This document shows positions 1 to 8,417 of a DNA stretch of 64,000 nucleotides, in pieces. Numbering within the stretch: position 1 is the first letter of the stretch; each line of letters opens with the position of its first letter. Both the position numbers and the translations under genes were made by a program. The notes below the pieces were generated by a model, which was given only the letters and a program-made list of their open reading frames with translations, was not told the origin of the DNA and did no database searches. Origin of the DNA: Mesorhizobium sp. Pch-S (lineage in GTDB: Bacteria; Pseudomonadota; Alphaproteobacteria; Rhizobiales; Rhizobiaceae); contig NZ_CP029562.1 of the NCBI RefSeq assembly GCF_004136315.1, positions 3,805,501 to 3,869,500 of the forward strand, in the 5' to 3' direction.

Positions 1-1501
1 GACTGTCATCGAAAGTCTGGCGCAGCCATCCGACGGACATCTCGCCGTTCAGCTTCTCGCCCAGGTTGAGCTCCACGCCGCCGCGCAGGCCGAGACGCTT
101 GGACGAGCGTTCATAGCCGTTGAGGTCAACTGTTTCGTCAAAGGTACGGCGGCCAATTTCGACCTCTGCAAACGGGGTCAGTGCCGGCGAGATCTGGTAA
201 CCGCCGCGCAAGGTGGTGGTGTAGAGCGTCGAGTTGCGGGTTTCCTGGGACTGAATGGTGCCATCGCCAAGCGTTGCATCACCGAAGATGCTGCGCTCGG
301 CCGCGCCGGTCAGGCCAAGGCGGAGCTTGCCGACATCCTTTTGCAGGGCGAGGCTACCTTCGAAGGTCTTGCGCTGGGGCTGCGTGATCGCACCTGGCAC
401 GCCCTCGGGCGAAGTCGCGCCTTCCGGTGCCGTATCAAAACCAAGCCTGCCGATGGCACGCCAGTCGTGATCGAGATCGACATTGAGCGTGCCCTGGAGG
501 TTACCGCGCCATTCCTTGAGTTCCTGACCAGAAATGCTCTTCTGGTAGTTGAAATTGCCGTCGATGGTGGCCGAATTGGTTGCCCAGTCAGATACCGCAT
601 TGAGGCGCAAGGTGCTTTGCGAAATCGTGGCAGAGCGACCGGAAGCGCTGTTGTTGGCGTTCGAAGTAGCAAGCACGCCCTGTTCCAGCGAAGGCCTCAG
701 CGTAAAGCTGCCGGCTTTGATCCCGAGCGGCGCATAGGGCGTGTCGTCCCGCCGCATGGCTCCGCCTTCGATTGCTTCGGTGCGGGCAGCGCGCGGATCG
801 AGAGGAGCGCGATCCGCCGAGTCGATTGTTCCGGTGCGGACGACGCGATCGACTTCCTGCTCCGCCTCTGCCGCTGCGGCCGCGGTGCCAGGGCGACGAG
901 GCGCGTTGCGCCGGGTTGCTGCTCGATTGGCCTGGTCCCCGTCTTGCGCGGTTGCCGCTCCGTTGCGGCCGCGCTGTCCGGCGGCGATGCCCTGAAGATT
1001 GGCATCGGCGGGCTGTCTTGCCGTAGCCCCGGCCCGGCGACGTGGTGCTGTGGCTGCCTGATCCGCGAAAGGGTCGGCGGCTTGCGCAGTCCCCGGCCCG
1101 TTTAGGCCGGCTGCTCCAGGCTGAACAGGATTGTCGGCGTTCAGCTGGCCGGGACCGGCAAGAGGCGTGCCACCCAGTGCGTCGGGGTCGTCCGGCAAAG
1201 CGCCTGGACTGGCAGGCTGATATGCCCGGTTCGGGATTCCCTCCGAAGGCCCTGTCGCTGGTGGCAAAGCACCCGGCGTGCGATTGAGCGGCGGCAGACC
1301 GTTGGCGCCGAGCTGCGCTGCCGGTGGCAGTCCGCCAGGCTGATTCTGCGTGCCGACCTGCTCGTTCAGCGGACCGCGCAAATCAAGTTGTTGGGCAAAG
1401 GCAGATGATGCCAGCAGCATAGGCAAAGCCGTTGCGGCCAGCAGCAAAGCGCCGGCGGCCGTCTTTCCTTGGCTGCTTCTGTCAGGCTGGGCCCGCGACA
1501 T
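1..1501 (-). CDS. Outer-membrane beta-barrel protein (BBP2_2-like), C-terminus cut by window edge
   Basis: Reading the minus strand from the ATG at 1501 gives an open frame that leaves the window at base 1, about 500 residues. Residues 1-36 form a signal peptide (hydrophobic GALLLAATALPMLLASSAFA, likely cleavage before QQ). Residues 37 to about 230 are rich in Pro, Ala, Gln and Asn and look disordered. From about residue 235 the sequence changes to alternating polar/hydrophobic strands beginning LGIKAGSFTLRPSLE, typical of the BBP2_2 outer-membrane barrel family (PF10082), and continues to the edge. Role is inferred only as an outer-membrane protein, perhaps linked to surface polysaccharide. 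The gene is divergent from kdsD (start 1652), with a 150-bp shared promoter region. The family call rests on pattern and composition, not a search. Confidence 0.72.
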   Translation of the reverse strand, partial: MSRAQPDRSSQGKTAAGALLLAATALPMLLASSAFAQQLDLRGPLNEQVGTQNQPGGLPPAAQLGANGLPPLNRTPGALPPATGPSEGIPNRAYQPASPGALPDDPDALGGTPLAGPGQLNADNPVQPGAAGLNGPGTAQAADPFADQAATAPRRRAGATARQPADANLQGIAAGQRGRNGAATAQDGDQANRAATRRNAPRRPGTAAAAAEAEQEVDRVVRTGTIDSADRAPLDPRAARTEAIEGGAMRRDDTPYAPLGIKAGSFTLRPSLEQGVLATSNANNSASGRSATISQSTLRLNAVSDWATNSATIDGNFNYQKSISGQELKEWRGNLQGTLNVDLDHDWRAIGRLGFDTAPEGATSPEGVPGAITQPQRKTFEGSLALQKDVGKLRLGLTGAAERSIFGDATLGDGTIQSQETRNSTLYTTTLRGGYQISPALTPFAEVEIGRRTFDETVDLNGYERSSKRLGLRGGVELNLGEKLNGEMSVGWLRQTFDDS

Positions 1502-1651
1502 CGTTACCACACGTTTGTGGCGCACACCCCTGGCGCCATGCTTACCGAACCGTAAATTGGGATGGTTAATGGAGTGTTAGGTTCGAGTGCTGTTGGGCCG
1601 GCAAACGAATGAAATGGACAGACGGACGCGGAAAGGATAATCGCTTCGTCC

Positions 1652-2653
1652 ATGCATGCTGCAAGCTTGAAGAAGAAGCCAGCGGATCGTCAGGCCGCCA
1701 TTGCTTCGGCGCTTAGAACCGTGGCCACCGAACAGGCCGGACTGGCCGCGCTCAGCACGGCGCTGGAGAACGGCCTGGCCGAACCGTTTGCGCGCGCTGT
1801 CGATATCCTGTCGCGCATCACCGGTCGCGTCATCGTCACCGGCGTCGGCAAGAGCGGTCATATCGGTTCCAAGATAGCCGCCACTCTGGCTTCCACCGGT
1901 ACGCCGGCGTTCTTCGTGCACCCTGTCGAGGCCAATCACGGTGATCTCGGCATGATCGCGCCTGACGACGCGATCATCGCGCTGTCATGGTCGGGTGAGA
2001 GTCTGGAGCTGAAAGGCATCATCGACTACTCGCGGCGCTTTTCGATCCCTCTGATCGGGCTGACATCCGGCGAAAAATCGGCACTGGGGCGCGCGGCTGA
2101 CGTGGTTCTGGCGCTGCCCAAGGCTCAGGAGGCCTGCCCGCACGGCCTGGCTCCGACCACCTCGACGCTGCTGCAACTGGTGATGGGTGATGCTCTGGCG
2201 ATCGCGCTGCTGGAAGCGCGCGGATTCACGCCGGATCATTTTCGCACTTTCCATCCCGGCGGCCAGCTCGGCGCCAATCTGACGCTGATTTCCGAGATCA
2301 TGCGCACCGGCGACCAGATTCCACTCGTTTCGCTCGGCACCAGGATGCCGGAAGCGGTGATGACCCTGGCGCAGAAGAAAGTCGGCTGCGTGTGTGTCAT
2401 CGATGGCGACGGCAGATTGGCCGGCATCGTCACGGACGGCGACCTGGCTCGCAATCTGCATCGCAATCTTGGTGAGACGACAGTCGAAGAAGTCATGACC
2501 CGCACGCCGAAAACGGTCGAGCCGCAAATGTTCGCCGGCGCGGCCATTGCCTTGCTCAACAAGCACAACATCAGCGCGCTTGTTGTGGTGGAAGGTGGAA
2601 TGCCGGTGGGCGTGGTGCATTTCCACGATCTGCTGCGCATCGGCGCAGCCTGA
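1652..2653 (+). CDS. kdsD: Arabinose-5-phosphate isomerase, KpsF/GutQ family
   Basis: Interconverts D-ribulose 5-phosphate and D-arabinose 5-phosphate, the first step of Kdo synthesis for lipopolysaccharide, in the cytoplasm. The 333-residue protein has an N-terminal SIS sugar-isomerase domain (about 45-175, with TGVGKSGHIGSKIAATL and the LSWSGES phosphosugar-binding stretch) followed by two CBS domains (about 215-265 and 280-330). Length and architecture match the family (about 320-340 residues). The start at 1652 is the first ATG in frame and gives MHAASLKKK. It is transcribed alone, divergent from the outer-membrane protein gene and convergent with the NfeD/SPFH pair. Confidence 0.93.
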   Translation: MHAASLKKKPADRQAAIASALRTVATEQAGLAALSTALENGLAEPFARAVDILSRITGRVIVTGVGKSGHIGSKIAATLASTGTPAFFVHPVEANHGDLGMIAPDDAIIALSWSGESLELKGIIDYSRRFSIPLIGLTSGEKSALGRAADVVLALPKAQEACPHGLAPTTSTLLQLVMGDALAIALLEARGFTPDHFRTFHPGGQLGANLTLISEIMRTGDQIPLVSLGTRMPEAVMTLAQKKVGCVCVIDGDGRLAGIVTDGDLARNLHRNLGETTVEEVMTRTPKTVEPQMFAGAAIALLNKHNISALVVVEGGMPVGVVHFHDLLRIGAA

Positions 2654-2669
2654 TCTGTTCTAGGTAAGT

Positions 2670-2693
2670 AGGCAACGCGTGGCAGCGTTGCCT
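2670..2693. terminator. Hairpin between convergent kdsD and nfeD-type genes
   Basis: A perfect 9-bp stem (AGGCAACGC at 2670-2678 with GCGTTGCCT at 2685-2693) encloses a 6-nt loop. It sits 16 bp after the kdsD stop and 10 bp after the stop of the opposite-strand NfeD gene, so it can serve both. The T tract is weak (GTTT on the plus strand). Confidence 0.6.
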
Positions 2694-2703
2694 GTTTGCG
2701 GGT

Positions 2704-3168
2704 TCAGATCTTTTCGACGGTCAATTCCAGGTCCGTTTCCGCCGCGCCCGTTACCCGAACGCGCGCACCGGCTGGCAGGTCAGGTCCAGAGACCCGCCAC
2801 AGCGTGTCGCCGAGCTGGATGCGGCCGCGGCCTTCGCGGATCGGTTCGGCCAACGTTGCCGTACGACCGATCATCTGTTCGCCACGCCGGTTGAGCAGCG
2901 GCTGGTCGCTGCTCTCGCGCCTGCTGCCGAAGAAGCGCTTGCCGGCATAGGCAGACACAAGCGACAGCCCGAGGAAAGCCAGCACCTGCACCTGCCAGGT
3001 CCAGAAGGCGGTGTCCCATAGCATCAGCGAGGCCGCCCCGATGAGCAGCGCGGCTATGCCGATCCACACAAGGAAGACGCCGGGGGCGAGAATTTCCGCC
3101 ACCAGCAGCGCGAAGCCGAGAACCATCCAGTTCCAGGGGCCGAGTTCGAGAAGAAGCCGCTGCAGCAT
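2704..3168 (-). CDS. NfeD-like membrane protein
   Basis: Small integral membrane protein (154 residues from the ATG at 3168) with two or three N-terminal membrane segments (about 10-70: MVLGFALLVAEILAPGVFL, then further hydrophobic stretches) and a C-terminal OB-fold NfeD domain (about 90-150, RRGEQMIGRTATLAEPI, GDTLWRVSGPDLPAG). NfeD proteins pair with SPFH/stomatin proteins in membrane microdomains, and here the partner gene lies directly upstream, its stop only 15 bp before this ATG. ATG 3168 is preferred over an upstream in-frame TTG at 3183 because GGAGC lies 7 nt before it. Confidence 0.88.
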   Translation of the reverse strand: MLQRLLLELGPWNWMVLGFALLVAEILAPGVFLVWIGIAALLIGAASLMLWDTAFWTWQVQVLAFLGLSLVSAYAGKRFFGSRRESSDQPLLNRRGEQMIGRTATLAEPIREGRGRIQLGDTLWRVSGPDLPAGARVRVTGAAETDLELTVEKI

Positions 3169-3183
3169 GGCCGTGCTCCGCAA

Positions 3184-4140
3184 TCAGCTTTCGTTCGGAC
3201 GCACCAGCGGCGGGCGCGCCGCCTGCCGCTGCGTTCCCTGGCCGTCGCCCTTGAACACTTCCTTGGCGATCTCGCCGATCCCGCCCAAGGTGCCGATCAG
3301 CGACGAGGCCTCCATCGGCATCAATACGATCTTGGAATTGCCGGCCGTGCCGATCTTGGCGAGTGCTTCGGTGTATTTCTGCGCCACGAAGTAGTTGATT
3401 GCCTGCACATCGCCCTTGGCGATGGCTTCCGACACCACCTGGGTGGCGCGTGCCTCTGCCTCGGCGGAGCGCTCGCGCGCTTCAGCGTCGCGGAAGGCGG
3501 CTTCGCGGCGGCCTTCGGCTTCGAGGATCTGTGACTGCTTCAGGCCCTCGGCGGCCAAAATCTGTGCGCGCTTGTCGCGTTCGGCCATCATCTGACGAGC
3601 CATGGAGTCGACCAGATTGGCCGGCGGGTTGATGTCCTTGATCTCGACGCGGGTGATCTTGACGCCCCAGGGATGTGCCGCCTCGTCAACAACGCGCAGC
3701 AGACGCTCATTGATGGCATCGCGGTTGGAAAGCAGCTCGTCCAAATCCATCGAGCCCATCACCGTGCGGATGTTGGTCATGGTCAGGTTGAGGATGGCGT
3801 TCTCCAGTCCAGACACCTGGTAGGCGGCCTGCGCGGCATTCAGGATCTGGTAGAAGGCGATGCCGTCGACACCGACGATGGCATTGTCGCGGGTGATGAT
3901 CTCCTGGGTCGGTACGTCCAGAACCTGCTCCATCATGTTCATCTTGGCGCCGATGCGCTCGAAGATGGGATTGATGATGTTGAGGCCAGGCGTCAGCGTC
4001 TTGGTATAGCGGCCGAAACGCTCGACCGTGTGGTTGAAGCCCTGTGGCACCGTCCGGATGCCTTTGAAAAGCAGGATAAGGACCAGCGCGACCAGAACGA
4101 CGATCGCAATGTCGAAACCCGTGAAACCGCTGAAATCCAT
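3184..4140 (-). CDS. qmcA: SPFH/Band-7 domain protein (paraslipin, QmcA-like)
   Basis: Membrane-anchored SPFH protein of 318 residues. A single N-terminal membrane segment (about 8-28, [15 protein letters not shown]) is followed by the SPFH domain ([19 protein letters not shown], then [13 protein letters not shown]), a helical region rich in Glu/Ala/Arg (about 185-245) that should oligomerise, and a conserved tail with [11 protein letters not shown]. Such proteins organise detergent-resistant membrane domains and influence membrane proteolysis. The operon with the downstream NfeD gene is the standard arrangement. An in-frame ATG 15 bp upstream (4155) would add MRESR; the start at 4140 (MDFSGF) fits the family better. 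Confidence 0.92.
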   Translation of the reverse strand: MDFSGFTGFDIAIVVLVALVLILLFKGIRTVPQGFNHTVERFGRYTKTLTPGLNIINPIFERIGAKMNMMEQVLDVPTQEIITRDNAIVGVDGIAFYQILNAAQAAYQVSGLENAILNLTMTNIRTVMGSMDLDELLSNRDAINERLLRVVDEAAHPWGVKITRVEIKDINPPANLVDSMARQMMAERDKRAQILAAEGLKQSQILEAEGRREAAFRDAEARERSAEAEARATQVVSEAIAKGDVQAINYFVAQKYTEALAKIGTAGNSKIVLMPMEASSLIGTLGGIGEIAKEVFKGDGQGTQRQAARPPLVRPNES

Positions 4141-4179
4141 TCGGCTCTCCCTCAATTGCCGACCCGTGGCGAAGCTCGT

Positions 4180-4280
4180 CTATCGGCTCGAAAATCGGCT
4201 TCGATCTTCGGCAACCCGATGCGCAGCTCAAAGGTGTCAAAGCGACCTTTCGCGCGTCCGAGTGGACGCATGGCACTCCA
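4180..4280 (-). repeat. Dispersed palindromic repeat, family B copy 1
   Basis: This intergenic stretch reads in order TATCGGCTCGAAAATCGG, TTCGATCTTCGG, CCGATGCGCA, CAAAGGTGTCAAAGCG and TTTCGCGCGTCC. The same order of blocks is found in reverse complement at 39733-39830, with clear but incomplete identity. It lies between the SPFH gene start and hemH, in non-coding sequence. It resembles the degenerate palindromic elements common between genes in Mesorhizobium-type genomes (from general knowledge, not searched). Confidence 0.6.
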
Positions 4281-4382
4281 ATACCTCACGGAACACTTAA
4301 GTGTGTTTCATGCTCGTTACAATCGGGTGAGAAAGTTCTGCTGGGGAATGCAGTCCGTCCGGCCTGAATACTTTGCGTCGTA

Positions 4383-5435
4383 TCAGATCCAGCCTGCCAG
4401 TTCGCGCCGTGCCAGGGTCTCGATCACATCCATGCCTTCCGGACTGTCGTTCAGGCAGGGGATGTGAGCGAACTTTTCGCCGCCGGCATGCAGGAAAATC
4501 TCCTGTGCTTCCTGCGCAATCTCTTCCAGAGTCTCGATGCAGTCCGACGAGAAGCCTGGATTGACGACGGCGATGCGTCTGACGCCTTCCTTGCCCAGGC
4601 GTTCCATCGTCTTGTCGGTGTATGGCTGCAGCCATTCCTGTGCGCCGAAACGGGACTGGAAGGTGGAGATCAGTCGTGCTTCGCTCCAGCCCAGCTTTTC
4701 GCGCAGCAGTCGCGTCGTTTCCAGGCAGTGCTGCTGGTAGGGATCGCCCTTGTCGGCATAGGGCTTCGGGATGCCGTGATAGGAGGCGACCACCACTTCC
4801 GGTTCGAAGTCCAGCGTCGCGAGGTGCTTTTCGATCGAGCGGGCGAGGGCGTCGATGTAGACGGGTTCGGCATAATAGGGCGGAACGGAGCGCACAGCCG
4901 GTGCGCGCCGCATCGTCATCAGGGCGCGAAACAACTGGTCGTTGGCGGTGGCTGTCGTCGTTGCCGAATATTGCGGATAGAGCGGAAAGGTGAGGATGCG
5001 GTCGCAGCCTTGAGCGACCAGCTTCTCCACCACCGAGCGTGTCGACGGATTGCCGTAACGCATCGCCCAGTCGACGCTGACATTGGCAAGATCGCCCAGG
5101 CGCTGCACCAGTTTCTCGCCCTGGCCGCGCGTGTAGGTGCGCAGTGGCGATTCGTTTTTCTCGCGGTTCCAGATCTTGGCGTAGTTGGCACCGGATTTCC
5201 TAGGCCGCGTCGTCAGGACCAGGCCGTAGAGGATCGGATACCAGGCCCAGCGCGGCAGCTCGATAACGCGTGGATCGGACAGGAATTCGCGCAAATAGCG
5301 CCACATGGGCCCGTATTCGGTACCATCCGGGGTGCCGAGATTGATCAGCATCAGCCCGACTTTTTCAGGGCTGTCGTTTGTCAGGCTGCCAGCGGGCAAA
5401 GGAGCCTCGGTTTCGGTAGCGAATGTCATGCGCAT
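4383..5435 (-). CDS. hemH: Ferrochelatase
   Basis: Inserts ferrous iron into protoporphyrin IX, the last step of heme synthesis. The 350-residue protein carries the family landmarks: GLMLINLGTPDG near the N-terminus, the catalytic His in VASYHGIPK (His220) with the following DPYQQHC, and the acidic iron-handling residue in FSSDCIETLEE (Glu301). Length is normal. ATG at 5435 and another at 5429 (MRM) are both possible starts and no strong ribosome site separates them. It lies downstream of the 5'-nucleotidase/LysM gene on the same strand but a hairpin at 5493-5520 separates them, so it probably has its own promoter. Confidence 0.96.
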   Translation of the reverse strand: MRMTFATETEAPLPAGSLTNDSPEKVGLMLINLGTPDGTEYGPMWRYLREFLSDPRVIELPRWAWYPILYGLVLTTRPRKSGANYAKIWNREKNESPLRTYTRGQGEKLVQRLGDLANVSVDWAMRYGNPSTRSVVEKLVAQGCDRILTFPLYPQYSATTTATANDQLFRALMTMRRAPAVRSVPPYYAEPVYIDALARSIEKHLATLDFEPEVVVASYHGIPKPYADKGDPYQQHCLETTRLLREKLGWSEARLISTFQSRFGAQEWLQPYTDKTMERLGKEGVRRIAVVNPGFSSDCIETLEEIAQEAQEIFLHAGGEKFAHIPCLNDSPEGMDVIETLARRELAGWI

Positions 5436-5492
5436 CTAATTAACAGCGCCGGACGCGGTTTCAATGCCGCGTCTGGCCGCACCCCGAAGGTG

Positions 5493-5520
5493 TCGATCTC
5501 CCCGCAGAGGAGGAGATCGA
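5493..5520 (-). terminator. Hairpin after the 5'-nucleotidase/LysM gene
   Basis: A 9-bp stem (TCGATCTCC at 5493-5501, GGAGATCGA at 5512-5520) with a 10-nt loop begins 8 bp past the stop of the upstream gene. No long T run follows, so it may be a weak terminator or a transcript-end stabiliser. Confidence 0.5.
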
Positions 5521-5528
5521 GGCAGCAT

Positions 5529-7508
5529 TCATTTTGCTGGTATCTTCAGGTCGCTTCCCACCAGCAGCCGATGCGGTTCCTGGCCGGGATTGGCGTGCGC
5601 GATGCGCCGCCATTTGGTGCCGTCGCCATAGGCTTTTACGGCGATATCCCAATAGGTGTCGCCCTTGACGATGGTGTGGGTACCGCCGGCCTGGACTGAT
5701 GCCGCAGCTTCAGCCGGCTTGGCAGCTTCCGTCGGAGCGGCTTCGCTCGGTTTTGCTGCCGGTGCCTCGACCGCCGGCGGCGTGTTGGCAATGTCGTTGG
5801 ACGCTGCAGGCGGAGCCGGCATGGCTGGTACGACCTCGGCAGGTGCCGAAGTGCCGCCTTGCGCGGCGTCCGCCGGTTTTGCCGCCTCGGACGGCTGCGC
5901 GGCATTCACCTCGGTAATACGGCCTTCCAGCTTCGGGGTGTACGGGCTGTGAGCGCCAATGTAGTCGGCTACGACCTGTTCTAGGCTCGGACCGTAGTCG
6001 TAGGCATCCTTGCCGTCGATGAACAGCTTGTAGCCGTCACCGCCCTGGCGGACATAGTTGTTGGTGGCGACGATATATTCCTTGGCCGGATCGATCGGCT
6101 TCCACTGGCCGCCTTCCATGACCTCGACCGACTTGATGCGGCCCGCATTGGCCGGCGCAGACCTGTCGAAGGAGTATTTGAGGCCGGCGACCTGCGGGAA
6201 CTGGCCCTTGCCTTCTTCAACCCCCGAAACGCCGTGCTCCAGCGCGCCAACCACGGTCTTGCCGGGAATCTTGAAGGTGGCGACGGTGTTCTGGAACGGC
6301 AGGACCGTCAGCACCTCACCCATCGAGACCTTGCCCTGGTCGATCGAGGCGCGCAGGCCGCCACCATTGGTGAAAACGATCTCGACGCCCTGGCCCTTCA
6401 CGCGGTCGAGCACCGCGTCTGAAACAAGGTTGCCCATGGCGCATTCGCGCGTCCGGCAACTTTCGCGGCTGCCGTCGATGGCGGCGGTGGTTTCGCCGAC
6501 CTGCTTGGCCTTCAGTTCCTCGATAGGCGTGCCGAGTTCCTTGATGCGTGCGAGCACTTGCGGGTCCGGGATCACCGACTTGTCGAGCGGGATCGGGTTG
6601 CCGCTGGCTTCCTTGACCACGCCATTGTCGTCGAACACAACCTTGAATTCGCCCAGCAGCTTGGAATAGGAGGCGGCCTGGGTCACCGGGACCTTATAGC
6701 CGTCCGGGTTGTCGATCATCGTAGGGTAGGGGCCCTCGGCTTTTGGATCGGTGTTGGACAGCAGCGAATGTGAATGTCCGCCGACCACCACGTCGATGCC
6801 GGGGATCCTGGCGATCATCTCCTTGTCGCGCGGGTAGCCGACATGGGTCAGCGCGATGATCTTGTTGACGCCCTGGCCTTTCAGCTTCTCGACCTCGGCG
6901 GTGATGGTCTTGACGTCGTCCTCGATGGTGATGTTGGGGCCGGGAGTGGCGAGATCGGGTGTGTCATTGGTGACGGCGCCGATGATACCGATCTTCTGGC
7001 CGCCGACTTCGATGACGACGGACGGCTTGATGCGGTCGCCCACCTTGGCCGCTGCACTTGCTTTAACATTGGCTGAAAGCACCGGGAACTTGATGACGTC
7101 GAGGAACGGTGCCAAGGCATCTTCACCATCGTCGAACTCATGGTTGCCGACGGTCATGGCGTCGAACTTCATCTGGTTCAGGAATTCGGCCTCGGTCTTG
7201 CCCTTGTAGGTCGTATAGAAGAGCGAGCCTTGGAAGTTGTCGCCGCCATTGAGCAGCAGCACGTTCTGGCCTTCCAGCTTCTTGCGCTCGGCAGCAATCG
7301 CCGTGACAAGGCGTGCGGCGCCACCAAAGCACTCACCTTTGGTTTCTTCCTCGGCCGAACAGGTGGATTCGTATTTGTTGTTGCTTTCGATGCGGCTGTG
7401 CCAGTCGTTAATATGCAGGATGTTCAGCGTGTAGTCGGCAAAGGACATGCCGGCGCTCATGCCGAGTGCCGAGGCCGAAAGTGCCATGACGGCAGCGATC
7501 TTCTTCAT
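5529..7508 (-). CDS. Periplasmic 5'-nucleotidase/2',3'-cyclic phosphodiesterase-type phosphoesterase with C-terminal LysM
   Basis: An exported UshA-like enzyme that should dephosphorylate extracytoplasmic nucleotides. The start at 7508 (MKKIAAVMALSASALG) has GGGAGAGCAGGA just upstream and opens a signal peptide; the longer frame to 7550 is not needed. Domains of the 659-residue protein: calcineurin-like metallophosphoesterase (about 25-245) with HINDWHSRIE, GGDNFQGS, GNHEFDDG and GGHSHS metal-ligand motifs; 5'-nucleotidase C-terminal domain (about 345-520) with TNGGGLRASI; a Pro/Ala/Glu-rich linker (about 540-610); and a LysM peptidoglycan-binding domain at the end (HTIVKGDTYWDIAVKAYG to LKIPAK). 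The LysM tail is not part of standard UshA and suggests anchoring to the cell wall. Confidence 0.93.
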   Translation of the reverse strand: MKKIAAVMALSASALGMSAGMSFADYTLNILHINDWHSRIESNNKYESTCSAEEETKGECFGGAARLVTAIAAERKKLEGQNVLLLNGGDNFQGSLFYTTYKGKTEAEFLNQMKFDAMTVGNHEFDDGEDALAPFLDVIKFPVLSANVKASAAAKVGDRIKPSVVIEVGGQKIGIIGAVTNDTPDLATPGPNITIEDDVKTITAEVEKLKGQGVNKIIALTHVGYPRDKEMIARIPGIDVVVGGHSHSLLSNTDPKAEGPYPTMIDNPDGYKVPVTQAASYSKLLGEFKVVFDDNGVVKEASGNPIPLDKSVIPDPQVLARIKELGTPIEELKAKQVGETTAAIDGSRESCRTRECAMGNLVSDAVLDRVKGQGVEIVFTNGGGLRASIDQGKVSMGEVLTVLPFQNTVATFKIPGKTVVGALEHGVSGVEEGKGQFPQVAGLKYSFDRSAPANAGRIKSVEVMEGGQWKPIDPAKEYIVATNNYVRQGGDGYKLFIDGKDAYDYGPSLEQVVADYIGAHSPYTPKLEGRITEVNAAQPSEAAKPADAAQGGTSAPAEVVPAMPAPPAASNDIANTPPAVEAPAAKPSEAAPTEAAKPAEAAASVQAGGTHTIVKGDTYWDIAVKAYGDGTKWRRIAHANPGQEPHRLLVGSDLKIPAK

Positions 7509-7717
7509 TCCTGCTCTCCCGTTGCGTTCGTGATGCTTCGCCCAGGGCAATGATCGTGTCGAACCCGGGAGCGATGCGGATGGCCTGACGTGGTGTTGTA
7601 GGCGCCCTGCTTGACTGGAGTTTTACACGCCCTCGCGGGCATGTTCCCATTGCCTTTCTGCTGTTGCAAGCGGATTCAGGGCTGCGGTTTTGCCGGCGAA
7701 ACGTCTCGTGCAGACGA

Positions 7718-7746
7718 AAGCGGCCGCATCCTTGATGCGGCCGCTT
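7718..7746 (-). terminator. Strong hairpin after the Omp10-like gene
   Basis: A perfect 13-bp inverted repeat, AAGCGGCCGCATC (7718-7730) and GATGCGGCCGCTT (7734-7746), separated by 3 nt, lies 42 bp after the stop of the lipoprotein gene. On the minus strand it is followed by TTTCG, a short T tract. Confidence 0.7.
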
Positions 7747-7787
7747 GACGGAATACCGGTTGTTGGCGCTTGTCGCGCCGGCTTTGG

Positions 7788-8168
7788 TCAGCTGCGGCGC
7801 GTCAGCACGAAATTCTGGCCGGCCTGGCTGGTGCAGTTGAGCTGGTTTATCGAGACGAGAAGGCAGTTGAACGCGATCGGCGACTGGCGGATCAGCGACG
7901 TGCCGTTGATCTCGATCGAAGTCTGGCTGGTCAAGCGATAGCTGCCGTCGGCAAGCTTCTGGCCGGTGTCGGTGGCAACCGTCTGGAACTTGCCAGCCGA
8001 AATGGTCGAAAGCCCGGTCCCCTGTGCATCGATCCAGGAGCCCTCTACGCCCTTCGGCGCGGCGGCAGGCGGCGGTTCGCTGGGGCCACCCCCGGTCTGG
8101 CAGGCGGCCAGTGCCATGGTTGCGGCTACGGCTAGGCTGGCCGAAACAAGTTTGCGCGCTGTCATCAT
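7788..8168 (-). CDS. omp10: Omp10-like outer-membrane lipoprotein
   Basis: Small lipoprotein of about 126 residues. The chosen start at 8168 (MMTARKL; 8165 equally possible) follows GAGGAGAGG and gives a signal peptide ending in lipobox LAAC with the lipidated Cys at residue 23. The mature part (EGSWIDAQGTG, TDTGQKLADGSYRL, SIEINGT, FNCLLVSINQLNCTSQAG, LTRRS) follows the pattern I remember for Brucella Omp10: a GSW start, an NC...NCTS pair and an LTRR end. Omp10 belongs to the AprI/Inh-like protease-inhibitor fold superfamily; the actual role is not settled. Monocistronic, ending at a 13-bp hairpin. Confidence 0.8.
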   Translation of the reverse strand: MMTARKLVSASLAVAATMALAACQTGGGPSEPPPAAAPKGVEGSWIDAQGTGLSTISAGKFQTVATDTGQKLADGSYRLTSQTSIEINGTSLIRQSPIAFNCLLVSINQLNCTSQAGQNFVLTRRS

Positions 8169-8318
8169 GTCGTAAAACCTCTCCTCGGTCCGCGCCTCTT
8201 CCATCGCTCGAATTGATGATGAAAACAAGGCTCGCTAATAGATGCGGTGCGTTTAGCGTGGCCTGCCGGCAACAGTTTGGTAGGCGCCACGCTCCACCGT
8301 TTTGTCGGGGAGAGCTGA

Positions 8319-8374
8319 TTGACAGCCTCTTGAAAGGCTGCAACTTTCGTATATCGAAGAACACAAATGTTCTT
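8319..8374 (+). promoter_or_regulatory. Putative promoter and operator dyad before the PTS genes
   Basis: TTGACA at 8319-8324 is followed after 17 nt by AACTTT (8342-8347), a plausible -35/-10 pair. Just downstream is an 18-bp dyad, AAGAACA (8357-8363), 4 nt, TGTTCTT (8368-8374), placed where a repressor could block the start of transcription. The PTS start codon is at 8418. Purely sequence-based. Confidence 0.4.
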
Positions 8375-8417
8375 GGAGCGGCGCGCCGGAAACAACCGGG
8401 CGTCCTGGGGAGGAAAA

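Noticed and set aside
4464..5699. 411-codon plus-strand frame across hemH
   Set aside because: Runs antisense to ferrochelatase and into the LysM end of the nucleotidase gene; no domain or ribosome site.
7408..8364. 318-codon minus-strand frame spanning the Omp10-like gene and the nucleotidase start
   Set aside because: It crosses a strong terminator hairpin and two supported genes in another frame.
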